Below are positions 34,701 through 46,800 of a DNA stretch of 64,000 nucleotides, in pieces. The stretch is from Deuterostichococcus epilithicus. Its lineage: Eukaryota; Chlorophyta; Trebouxiophyceae; Prasiolales; Stichococcaceae. The stretch spans positions 434,001 to 498,000 of the forward strand of contig JAVTLE010000018.1 in NCBI GenBank assembly GCA_033439295.1. The letters run 5' to 3'. The notes under the pieces are model-generated. The model did not search any database. It worked only from the letters and a program-made list of their open reading frames with translations, and was not told the DNA's origin. Numbering within the stretch: the first letter of the stretch is position 1; each line of letters opens with the position of its first letter. Both the position numbers and the translations under genes were made by a program.

Positions 34701-37448
34701 CGCACACACGTTGGCAAGCAGCGCTCACGCTTCGAGCGGCATCTGCATAGGCCGTCGCCGCAGAGGCTGTCTGCCGGGCGTTCGACAACGTGACAGACCG
34801 CGCCGCGCTGGCAGCGCTGGAGCCGGCTGCAAAAGCCGACACCGTGCCGCGGCCGGTGGCCTGGGGCGGGTCCCCCGCTGGCGAATGGTTCGAGTTCGAC
34901 CCCGCATGGCGGCCGCCAGGTGAGGGCTTTCTTCCAGGCGTTCGTGTCAGGGCCTCCTGCATGCCAGGCCATGCTCGGGGCCTGGACTGGTGGCAGTAAC
35001 ATGGCCAGTCCAGCTCTGTTTCTCGTGCGAGGCTGAGTGTGCAGATGCCGAGAAGCTCGTGCATCAGCTCTGCGTGGGACTTGCACCAAGCGCAGACGCC
35101 AATTTGAGGCGGCATATTCATGTACCTGACCGTCCACGTGCCTGGGAACGGCCGGCAGGCCTGTCGCCGGCAAGCAGGCACTTGCACATCACAGGCCGTC
35201 AATCTATACAGTGATGTGCCTGGAATTGGGTCATCGCTAACATGCGTAGGTGACACCGGCGCCGGCCTGCGGCCAGTGGCCTGGTTCCGCTTCTTCTCCA
35301 AGAGAGAGTCGGCCGCCGTTGCCGCCCGCCTGCGTGGCGAGGGCAGAGACCCAGGAGATCATTCGGCAGCCCGCTTTTGCTGCCGCTTTGCCAGGCCGCA
35401 GCGCTACAGCGAGCTGCCAGGTGTGCGCAATGGGGTGCAGGCTGGAGCTGCAAGCTAGAATCTGTATGGGGTACGAGCATTCCTGTCTGACAGCAGTTCC
35501 ACTTCTCGTCCGTTCACAAGTTCCACAAGCTCCACAAGTTTGGCGGATCCAGTTTGCATCTTCTCGGTCTGGACACCACAAGCTCGAAGGAGGCTGGGAT
35601 CCTGGGGCACGACCTGAATGAGTGTCACCTCACTTCATGCAGCGCCCGCCGCCGAGGAACTGCCTAGCAGCCTGCGGCAGCCGCCCGCAGCACCGCCTCG
35701 CCCGACGCCTCCGGCAGCCCAAGCGGCGCAGGCGCGCCAGCCGAGCGACGGCGCCGGCGTCACGGCGGACGCGACGGCCGCGGCGGCGGCTCCAGCGGCG
35801 GACGCAGCGGCCGCGACAGACGCCACGGGCGCTGGCCAGGCAATGGAAGCAGCGAAAGCAACGGACGCAGTGACCTCCGAGGCAGTGGAGGGAGCGGAGT
35901 TCCTGGCCGCCTGGCCCGGCGCGCCGGACAACAGCGCCGCAGATGGCGGGGACGGCGCCTTCCAGCTGCCGCCGTTTCAGGACCCGCAGCTGTTTCCGCC
36001 CTTCGACCTTGGCGGCGAGTCGGACGGCGATGAGGACATGGCCTGGGAGGAGGAGGAGGCACCAGGTGCCATGTCAGGTCCAGTGTCACTGTTGCGGTGC
36101 CAGCATGTAACAGTGACACGGTGCAAGTTTGTGCTGGCCCCCTCCTGCGACTGGCGCTGACCGGAGGGCTTTGTTTTCTGTCATGAAGCGCCTGGCACTG
36201 GATACCATTCGGGCAGATTGCAGCGGTCGGCAGGCTTGAAGGCGGTGGCTGCTCCAAGGCAGCCCGGCTGATTGGCGCAATTGTTGGCGTTGAAAGGCGC
36301 TCAGGGTCGCAACCGCCACTGTTTGAGAGACCTCGCACCGCAAGTGTTTGCTGACGTCTACCAGCATTGCACTCGTAGATGGGGCTGGCGACGATGGTGC
36401 AGCTGCACCGGGCGCCGCCATAGGCGGCCAAGGAAATGGGAGCAGCCTCAGCCGCTCCACAGAGGGCCGCAACATGTGAGTGCATATGAGCCCTCGTGAT
36501 TATAGCCAATTTGTCACGCATGCCTGCAGTTTGAGTGAAGCCCGCCACCCTGACATGCCTTGGGCCACCGTGTGTCTGTCGTGCTGCGCTGTCGCGCTGA
36601 TGGAATGTGCAGCATTGCGGAAGTTGCACGCCTCTCTGGGCCTGCATCAGACGCTGTCAGCTCACGGCTGTGAGCCGCCTGCTCCCAGATGAGAGGCTGG
36701 ATGCTTCAGGAACAACTTGAAGCGGAGCGCGAAGGTGTCCGATAAGTGCCGCCGCTTCATGCTCCGCAGGCTGGACATCCAGCTGACACGGCGGCACGCC
36801 GGCAGCCTGGCGCTCGTCAAGCTGCTGGACTCTGAGAATCTCATGACGCTGTGGCACGATGAGCACGAGGAGCCTAACATCGACATTGCGGCCATCGCCT
36901 TCCGCGGCCGTCATGTGGTGCTGCCGGCCACTGTGCGGTCCGGAACATGTTTGGGCTGAAAGTGAGCACTTCCACGAGGATTTCGACCTCAAACACAACG
37001 GCGATGGCTGCTTGCACATAGCTGCAGGGCTTTGCGGTCTTAGGATGTTCACATATGACAGCTGCACTCGCCCCGCGCGGCTTGTCGCAATTCATCAGGC
37101 AGGTCGAGTGTTGGGATGAGACCAAACTGCTGAGACATTGGATGGTTGTTGAAACGAGGCTGCGTGGATGTGCTTATGATTGGTGCTTAGGGCTTCTTGG
37201 TTCTTGCGCCAGCTTGCGGCACCTGCAGCTATTGGCAGCCGGCTTAGCATCTTTCAACAGGGCAAGGACGGCTGTAACTGAACACGAGAGAATATCCTGC
37301 AGCGGACATGCCTGCAATCTATATGCTCAAGACAGCACGCTTGGCTCGTTTCCCAGCCTTCATCTTTAGGGAGCTAAAAGGTGTGGCCAACATTCCCTGC
37401 TGCTACCTCAAGATCGGCAGGCGGCTCTCAAACCGAAATATGGGCTGA
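31766..37448 (+). CDS. large F-box protein, C-terminal region of unknown family
   Basis: Exons with closing phases: 31766-31963, 32360-32575, 32796-32873, 33076-33237, 33469-33546, 33808-33940, 34368-34540, 34751-34919, 35250-35333, 35643-36065, 36379-36475, 36710-36937, 37370-37448; about 705 residues. Residues 12-50 are an F-box (LDALPTECLAIVLGHLPNV, CASKRFKEAA), so the protein probably acts as a substrate adaptor of an SCF ubiquitin ligase. The rest has clear coding character but no family I recognise: RFRGLFTDGGCDEGLMQYWV, NIHAIGLLLGGRVPVDEAEE, LEHFLLILHQQLEMV, PVAWFRFFSKRESA. A long Ala/Asp/Glu-rich acidic segment lies in exon 35643. The C-terminus includes DKCRRFMLRRLDIQLTRRHA and NIDIAAIAFRGRHVVLP. 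Exon 11 could end at a TGA (36477-36479), but the consensus donor GTGAGT at 36476 phases perfectly into exon 12. The intron after 34540 appears to use a GC donor. Confidence 0.75.
33265..33430 (+). repeat. two degenerate copies of F-box gene exon 4 in the next intron
   Basis: The end of exon 4 (LEHFLLILHQQLEMVRRPS) is repeated at about 33271-33330 almost unchanged (EHFLLMLHQQLEMV), and again, more decayed, at about 33368-33425. The copies are separated by AACCCTATCCAG.AGG words, and the block ends in GAAACCCTAAAC, a telomere-type motif. Confidence 0.85.
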
Positions 37449-37615
37449 GAACAGCGCCGGCTGTTTGATCGGCGGCGCGCGCTGCACCACTACTACTTCT
37501 GCACCACTAAACCTTGAAAGGCGTGCTTTACGTGCTAAGCAGTTGCCCAAAAATAAGGAGTTGGCAGACAACGTGCTCTCAGGGCTCGGCCGTTTCGTCT
37601 TCAGCCGGATTACTT
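37449..37615. other. short intergenic segment
   Basis: This is the 3' flank of the large F-box gene up to the MITE-like element. Nothing recognised. Confidence 0.4.
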
Positions 37616-37800
37616 ATTGCTCTTTGCAAGTCCATTTGTGCACACCGCTTTCCGGCCCGGGAAGCAAAACGTTCGAACGTTCCGTTTTTCCACTAAGTTT
37701 CAGTACTTTACGACGCGGAACGTCGTAACGTTATGGACGTTCCGGAACGTTTTGCGTCCCGGGCTGGAAGCGGTGCACAAATGGACTTGCAAAGAGCAAT
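37616..37800. mobile_element. MITE-like element with ~67-bp terminal inverted repeats
   Basis: The left arm, starting ATTGCTCTTTGCAAGTCCA (37616-37683), pairs with the right arm ending TGGACTTGCAAAGAGCAAT (about 37735-37800), with a few mismatches. The ~50-bp centre is A/T-richer than the flanks and itself contains a small hairpin around CGACGCGGAACGTCG. No transposase is encoded and no clear target-site duplication was found. It lies just upstream of the F-box-like gene's first exon. Confidence 0.75.
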
Positions 37801-37860
37801 GATAAGCGGTGTCGCGGTCTGTCTGGACGAATCGCGGGGCTGTCGCCGGACGCGGGTAGC

Positions 37861-38817
37861 CGAAGTTTGCTGCGTCGCCATTCTTGGCGCTGCCAGCAGA
37901 GCTGCAGCAGCTCATCGTGGAGGCTGTCTTTAGGTGGAACTCACACAACGTCCGCTACTCACCCTCGAAGTATCCGTTACTCGTCCTTTGCAAGCAATCT
38001 GCCACCTAGTGGTTGTCTGCCTGATATCACTTTGCAAACGACACCTTCTGCAGGGAAACAGAAATCGGATCCTTCGTGCCTCACAGCGTTGCGCCTCGTC
38101 TGTCGCTGCTTCGGCGCTGCAGTCGCAGTGTGGTGGCACGGACCCCTACAGCTTGATGGTGTGCACGCATCGGAGCCTGTTGCGGCATTTCCAGAGCTGC
38201 AAGAAATTGACCAGCACCATGCAGCCCGGAACGCGCGAGTGTCAGCGGCTGCTCCGCAGCAGTTGCTGCCACGCCTGCCTGGACTGACACGGCTGTACCT
38301 GGGAGACATCAGGTGACACACGTTTCAAGGCAGCGGCGCGCTCCCTACACTATCGCACCTGCCACAACTAAAGGGGTGTCAGGCCGTGCATAAAGTGGCA
38401 TGGGCAGCTGCAGAACTGACAAGCAACCACCGGAAGCTGCTTCACACCAATGTAAAATCTAAGGGTACGCTGAGGTAGGTACAGCCACTCTACTGGCGGA
38501 AATTTGTCAGTGTTTCTGTCGGGCACTGAATGATCCTGATGCTGTTCTCTTCATCCTGCAAACGCAGGGCCTCGTACGGGTGCGAGTCGCTGGAGGCGTT
38601 CCTTCTCGCTAGCGCCGAGTGGCGGCGGCGCGGCAAGCGTGCCCTGGCACCGGTAGTGCGGCTGCTGGACATGGGCGTTCCGAAGCGTGAGAGGGTGCCC
38701 TTGCCGGCGGGCCTGCTGCTTACGGGCGGCCTGAGCCGTGTGCTGGATCTGGATGGCCAAGCGGCTCGGTCGTCCGCGGCGACGCGCTACTCCACACCAT
38801 TTTTGAAATCAAGCTAA
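37861..38817 (+). CDS. F-box-like / leucine-rich protein, 5' end unresolved
   Basis: Three coding segments are convincing. From 37861, after a TAG acceptor, PKFAASPFLALPAELQQLIV reads like an F-box start. Around 38085-38311 is LTALRLVCRCFGAAVAVWW, then FPELQEI and LLPRLPGLTRLYLGDIR. The last exon is 38568-38817, with CESLEAFLLASAEWRRRG and LLLTGGLSRVLDL, ending TAA. Segments two and three join in phase across the intron after 38311. The join between one and two is not settled, and no start codon was found before 37861 except ATGs inside the MITE-like element. The layout fits an F-box with degenerate leucine-rich repeats, a type often amplified in algae. The last exon lies in the left arm of a large inverted repeat, so the gene may be a fragment. 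Confidence 0.5.
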
Positions 38818-39409
38818 GCTGGGCTTCTGGTGAGTCATCATATCCGCCTTTCCGCAGCATCAGTCTGCACGCCATCGGACGGCATGGGCCAAACAGAAAC
38901 AAGCAGTAATGTGTCAGGCTCCAAGATCTGCACGGTGGAGGGGCCACGGTGGAGGGGCCACCGTGCAGATCTTGGAGCCTGACACATTGCTGTTAGTTTC
39001 TGTTTGCCCCATGCCGTCCGATGACGTGCAGACTGATGCTGCGAAAAAGGCGCTGCGGATATGATGACTCACCGGAAGCCCAGTTGAGCTTGAATTCGAA
39101 GACGGTGTGGAGTAGCGTGTCGCCGCCGACGACCGAGCCACCCTGGCCATCCAGCTCCAGCCTAGGGCTCAGGCCGCCCGTGAGCAGCAGGCCCGCCAGC
39201 AAGGGCACCCTCTCACGCGTCGGAACGCCCATGTCCAGCAGCTGCACCAGCGGTGCCAGGGCACGCTTGCCGCGCCGCCGCCACTCGGCGCTAGCGAGAA
39301 GGAACGCCTCCAGCGACTCGCACTCGTACGAGGCCCTGCGTTTGCAAGATGAAGAGAACAGCATCAGGATCATCTGATGCCCGACAGAAACCCTGACAGA
39401 TTTCCGCCA
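38494..39409. repeat. large inverted repeat, ~0.45-kb arms, ~19-bp spacer
   Basis: Left arm 38494-38938 and right arm 38958-39409 are reverse complements with scattered substitutions. For example, TGGCGGAAATTTGTCAG at the left end pairs with CTGACAGATTTCCGCCA at the right end. The spacer contains a tandem GGTGGAGGGGCCAC-type word. The left arm holds the last exon of the F-box-like gene, so the right arm carries that exon in antisense. A transcript across both arms would fold into a very long hairpin. Confidence 0.93.
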
Positions 39410-39506
39410 TGAGCCCGACTAAAACCCTGACAGGCTGCCCCATACCGTCCAATGACATGCAGACTGATGCTGCGGAAAGGCGCTGTGGATATGATGACTC
39501 ACCGGA
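39410..39506. repeat. third, direct partial copy of the inverted-repeat unit
   Basis: After the right arm, 39438-39506 repeats the inner part of that arm in direct orientation: GCCCCATACCGTCCAATGAC versus GCCCCATGCCGTCCGATGAC near 39007. It is preceded by two AAACCCTGACAG words. Confidence 0.8.
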
Positions 39507-39894
39507 TCTATTGATTGTATATGTATGTGCGATGCATGTCTACATGCTACGACTTGATGCTAGGAGTAAGGCCCTTTGCGCCCTTGGGCGGCTATGTCTT
39601 GCAGCTGCCGCACGTGTCAAAGGCTGCTGCCACACACAAGAAATTGCCAGCAGCCGGACGCCGCTCAACATGTGAGTTGTTGGTTGGCTTGAGCTGAAAG
39701 CAAAATTTCAACTGTCCATTCACCATCGCCCTGTTGATGCCACATGGGCTGCCGCAAGAGCCTCCTCCTCGCCCATTGCTTCATGGACTCATCGTTGGCA
39801 GCCTGCTTTGCCACAGCCTGCATGACCCGCCGCGGCGTGCCCCGCCAGCTCACCATGACCAAGGCGCGGTTCCACGGCGGCAAGAGTGGCAGTA

Positions 39895-40269
39895 CATGCG
39901 GCCGCCTGTCATGCATCGTACAATGCGTGCCTCGCGGGCGCGGCAGCGGCGCCCGACGTTGCCGCTCCCGTCGTGCCCAGCTACCTGCCGCCGCAGCCGC
40001 CCGCCGCTACTTATGTACCTAGCTTCCTGCCGCCGCCGCAGCCCTCCGCCGCTGATGTGCCCGGCATCCCGGCGGCCTCGACGCCCGACGCCGCCGCTTC
40101 AGCAACGGACGAGCCGTTGTCGCGGCGCTGCAGCGCGCTGGCCGCTGAGCGTGCCGGCTTCGCGACCCGCAAGGCGGCGGTGGCTGCGGCGCTGTCTGGG
40201 GCCGCGGCTGCGTGTCACAGAAAGGTCTACTTATGTGAGTTAGACATGACCCCTAAGCTAGAGGCTTGA
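39895..40269 (+). CDS. Ala/Pro-rich reading frame, possible 3' exon of an unknown gene
   Basis: An open frame with strong codon periodicity encodes AVHAAACHASYNACLAGAAAA, then a Pro-rich stretch (SYLPPQPPAATYVP) and ALAAERAGFATRKAAVAAAL before TAG-type termination near 40269. An exon upstream on the same strand (about 39740-39900, containing SSLAACFATACM) is possible. No family is recognised. An intron donor in front of GTCTAC at 40227 would shorten it. Confidence 0.35.
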   Translation, partial: HAAACHASYNACLAGAAAAPDVAAPVVPSYLPPQPPAATYVPSFLPPPQPSAADVPGIPAASTPDAAASATDEPLSRRCSALAAERAGFATRKAAVAAALSGAAAACHRKVYLCELDMTPKLEA

Positions 40270-40425
40270 GGGATTTGCCCTCTAGATGCTCACTGTAGCA
40301 TTGGAGTAGCATTGGGGGTTTGATCAAGATGATCTCCCTCAGCACGTGAAGGCTTACGTGGGCAGGACGCAGGTTAACAGTCCTGCCACCATGAATGAAA
40401 GGTGATTTTAATCACCCCCAACACA
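40255..40425. repeat. cluster of short perfect or near-perfect hairpins
   Basis: In 170 bp there are five stem-loops: CTAGAGG/CCTCTAG, GATCAAGATGATC, CACGTGAAGGCTTACGTG, GGCAGGAC(11 nt)GTCCTGCC, and GTGATTTTAATCAC. No tRNA T-loop or D-loop sequence is present. It could be a structured RNA, a decayed element or chance. Confidence 0.5.
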
Positions 40426-41239
40426 CACTGGAAATCTTGTACACGCTAATCGTTTGAGAGAAAGACACAATTGTCACACTGCGGGCCACAGCGTTTGCAA
40501 TGGGATAGAGCGCGTCGCGTCAGCGTCGGCGCCCCCAACACCAGGGGTGAAGGCCGCAAGCGGTTCGGGCGGGCCTACCGAGGCCTCCCGATGCCGTTCT
40601 GTCTTGCCTCATCGGCCGCAATGTTTGCAAAGTGGTCAGATCCTGCTGTCTGAGCCACTGGTCACATGCGTGCCGCACCGCCAACAAGGCATTACGGCAG
40701 TGCGGCACGGCTGCGGCGGCGCCCCGCTGGCTGGCTTGAAGCAATGCCCTGATCCTACAGACATTGCGGACAGAGACTGGACGTACACTTCCTACACAAC
40801 AAGCCGAACGGCTTCAAGGCCGCCACGAGTGACTGCGCCCGAAAGGACGCAACTGTTGCGCCAGCAGCGACTCCTGCGGACACGGCTTGCGACAGGCAGC
40901 GAGAGGCGCGCCCGCAAGTCAACCTTCCATCCATTTCCGAGGGGTACAGCAAGGCGCCGGCACTTGTAAATCCGATCAGGCGTGCTGCACCTCTGAGCTC
41001 AATGTTGCCACTGCTTGCCAGCCTTGCACGCACCCACCCTCATGAACGCATGGTCAGCCCCCCTTCGCTTGAGCGAGACTGCGACACTGTGCGGGGTGAT
41101 GCCTGGCACCAAAATCCAAACTCCACATCTCTGCAAAGGTCAGCCTTCTTGACCTGCATCGTGCGCACCTCTCCCCCGGCGGCAGCGGCGTCACTCGCAC
41201 CTTGTGGCACTTTCGAATCCGCCTGTCTGAACGCCCAAC
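40426..41239. other. intergenic region and calmodulin 5' flank
   Basis: An open plus-strand frame (40454-40969) has no motif and looks accidental. The final ~200 bp should hold the calmodulin promoter and 5' UTR. Confidence 0.45.
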
Positions 41240-43226
<1,987 letters not shown>

Positions 43227-43855
43227 TGCTTCGGGCTGTCCAGAGGGCCAGCCCTGCAAAGGGTTCTCTGTTAACGGGTCCCTGGATGCTGCTGGAGAAT
43301 GCCGCTGCCGCTGTCCCGGCGGGCACCGCCAGGCACTACTCACAGAGTTGATACGCAGCAACGTTGTAAACAACCGAAGTGGCGATGTCGCGGTGCTTTC
43401 TCAGCTGAAAACCTTCCAAGTTTCACTCCAGAGATGAATACCTGTAAACTTGCTTCGGCAGCATTACCCCTGTTCCCAGATCTTCTCTGGGCAATTTGAC
43501 TGCGAATTAAGCAAAGTTTTACCCATGTTGATACCATTGGAACGGCAGAGATTATCAGGCTCGGATTTTGCAGCAGGGAACAGCTCATCTGTGCAAGAGT
43601 AGAGACTGATGTAGGGTGATGCCGCCGGTGTGCCACACATCCTTTCCTGCTACTGTACATCAAGAAGCTGTGTCGTTTCCATCAAGCTCAAACACTAGGT
43701 GCTTAGACCCCAGGCTCACAACACCCCTCATGTTTCAGGCCATTTTCTGACATACAACAGCGAGGTGTGTGACGTGTGATGAGTCGAACAGCCCGTGTGA
43801 AACCAGGGCCACAGCAGTTGCCGCCTCCTGAGCGGCGGTGCCTGCCTCCTGCCGC
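43227..43855. other. convergent intergenic region
   Basis: The 3' flanks of calmodulin (+) and the second coiled-coil paralogue (-) meet here. No gene recognised. Confidence 0.5.
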
Positions 43856-46800
43856 CTACTTGCTGCTGTTCACCTCCTTCGTCTCCGTCTTCACTTCCTT
43901 GCGGCCCTCGCGACGTTCCTCTGCACGTATCAGTTCAGCCGATCAGAAAACTGCAGGCGGCAGGTCTCTTGCACTCCTCCTGCGGCAGCGAGTACAGGAT
44001 CCTGTCCACATGCTGTAGCACATGCTTCAAACCAGCCCAGCGGCCGCTGTCTGACCAGCCCGGCCCCCACACGACATCACTGGTGACCTGCAGAGGTGAG
44101 CCGAAGCACCGACTTTGCCAGGTGAAAGCCCCCAGGCAGCAGCAGCTTTCGCACCGACGTGCTTGGCGGCCTGCGCGAAGCCCTTTTCGGCCTCTTTGTC
44201 CGCCGCCTCGCCCGCGCGCTTGGCGGCCCGCCAGGCCTCCTCACGCTTGCCCTGCACGAACAGGCCGACACTGCTGAAATGCGAGGCGCGGCTGTCGTCA
44301 CCAGAATGGAGATCAGTCCGGTGCTTCCGGAACACGAGCGTTGTGGCCAGTCAGCGCAGTCGCACTTGGAGTGTGCAGCATGCACCAAGCCCGCGCAGAT
44401 GCAGGTGCTTACCGAACAAAGGCATGTGCGCATTCATGGTTAGGCTGGCGCAACTCCCGGGAGCCAGCATGCAGATGTTGCCAAAACAGTATGCGGGCCA
44501 GCCAATGAAATAGACTGGCGTCCGCTTTGAGCTGCAGTTGCAGCTGGGTCGAAATAGACAGCATATATTGAACCCCGTCACTACGCCCCAGCTGCCGCCC
44601 CATGTTGTAGAAACTCGTCATGCGATTTTCGACAAGCTCTCAACGTCAGCTGAAAAGCCCTCGAACACACCTGCGCGGCCTCGGCGGCGACGCGCGCAGC
44701 CTTGGCCTCCTTCTCCAGCTCCTTGGCGCGCTCCTCGTTGCCCGTCACCGCCTTGCGCAGCTGCTTCAGCTTGTCCTGCGGACGTCATGATGACAACCCT
44801 CAACAACTCACATGTCCAGGCAGACAGGGCTGTCAGCAGATATCAGTTCCTGCAGATGTGGTCTCGTTGCCCGTCACCGCCTTGCGCAGCTGCTGTAGCT
44901 TGTCCTGTGGAAGCCATGATGAAAGACCCTCAGAAAGCGACTTGCACGCAGCGCCTGCTGCGCCGTGCCCGCCAGCGCGCCTGCCGGGCTCTGCTGGTCG
45001 GCAAACTCGCTGTAGCCTCCTAGCTCAGGACTGGCGCTGGTGCTTGATGACAACCCTCCTAGGCTGGCGACGAAGAATGGGTGGTGTGCGGTGGACGGAA
45101 GGAACGCACCAGCAGCGGCTGCAGCGCCTGCTGCGCCTTGCCCAGAGCCTGCTGCTTGGCCTGCAGCTCGCCCTCGTGCCCCTCCGCCTGCTTCTTGACC
45201 TGCGATGGATGATAGCGCCGCGGGCTGTAGAACATGCAGATGTCAGCTGTTCGCACTGCCTCAAAGTCCAGCCGTGAGTTCATGACGGGGCCTGCTTGGG
45301 ACTGGCGGCAGCACCCGCTTCAACAATTTTCGTTTCACGATTAGATGAACCCTGCTGGACGCGGCAGTCCTGACTTATGACATGCGTCGATTTGAAGGCA
45401 TGACATCGATCTGCTGCTGCGTCCAGCAGGACATCATCAGGAAACATGACTGCGAACAGCCCTCGGTGCTGACACCCGTGGTCGCAGGCATGGGCACATG
45501 CAGGCACCTTATCAAGCTCGGAGGTGTCCGCCTTCAGGCCCTGCAGCTTCTTCTCTGCTTCCTGCTTGGCTGCCTCCGACTGCTTGCCCAGCTCCTCGGC
45601 CTGCTTCTCCTTGGCCTTCAGCTCGTCCTTGGCCTCCTTCCTCTTGGCCGCCAGCTTCTCGGCACGCCGGCTCTCCGCGTCGGCGGCGGCGTTCTGCGGT
45701 TGCCATCACAATGTATTCAGCTAAAGTGTTGAGCAGCGATGAGTGACGCAGCAGAATGCGCCTCCTTCTCATTTGCGGCCAGCTACTTGGCGCTCCGGCT
45801 GTCCGCGCTCCTGGAGGCGGTCTGCAAGCGACGCTGAGGCACAACTCAGGACCAACAGGGGTGAGGCTCCTTAGTGGCGTCTTTCTGCCTCCCAGAAGAA
45901 CGAAGCCACTGGAAGACCGAGAGGGGTGAAGCTTCTCAGTGGCGAGGTTCTGCTGCCAGTGCAACGAAGCCACTGAGCTCCCGTAAAGAATGTGGACACC
46001 GTACTTATAACCTGACATTATTGGCATGATGGGTGTCAGCCTTGGCAGGAGTGCTCTGCGGCCAGGAATGTGGGGCGTGCTGGTCAGCGTTTTGATTCAG
46101 GGGCGCACTGCAAGGCAGCGTGCAGTGCTTCCGCGCCTTGGTGGCGGGACTCTGCGGCCAATGTGAGCACATGGCAACGACTCGCATGAAGTGAAGAATG
46201 CATGCTGCACTTGCTGCACCTCAACGAGAGAAGACTACGCATGGGCCCATGCGCGCTGCATGCTCGCTTGCTAGGCCCAGTTCATTCGCAGAATTGTCAG
46301 CAGTCAGCAGTGCTCCACTGCTCCATGCGGGTAGGCTGAGCTCGTGGGCCCAGCGCCTGAGCTCCGCAAGGCAGCCGTGGCAGGCTGCGACATTCCTTCC
46401 AATTGAGTCCCGCCGTCTTCCACAACGAGCCGATGGCCACAACCCACAAGCGCGCACCCATTCCTTGACGTCGTGCTCCAGGGTGTCCAGCTCGGACTTG
46501 GCGCTCGACAGCTCGCTGGCGGCGCGGCGCACCTTGGCGCGCGCCTCGCGCGCGGCCTGCTGTGCTGCCTCCATCTGCTGTCGCAGCTCCTCCGCCTTCT
46601 CCTCCGACTCCCGCTGCGCGCGCCGCTGCGTGTCCACCTCCTCCTGTCGGGCACCAGGGTCGGCTGTGACGTCTGTAAAATGTGCGAAGTTACCAGGTTT
46701 TTAATCCACAAAGGGAACCTGCCGCACCCGCCGCCGCAGCTCCTCAGCCTTCTGCTCGCTCTCTCGCTGTGCGCGCCGCCGCTTGTCCACCACCTTCTGG

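Noticed and set aside
36477-36479. TGA as the end of the large F-box gene
   Set aside because: A consensus donor GTGAGT overlaps it and phases exactly into exon 36710-36937, which then phases into 37370-37448 with its own stop.
35760-36647. 295-codon minus-strand frame
   Set aside because: Antisense shadow of the GC-rich Ala/Asp-rich exon of the large F-box gene; Pro/Arg-rich and without motifs.
36710-36937. separate small gene
   Set aside because: It joins in phase to the F-box gene on both sides, so it is treated as exon 12.
40300-40440. tRNA gene
   Set aside because: Stems are present, but there is no T-loop or D-loop consensus and no cloverleaf can be drawn.
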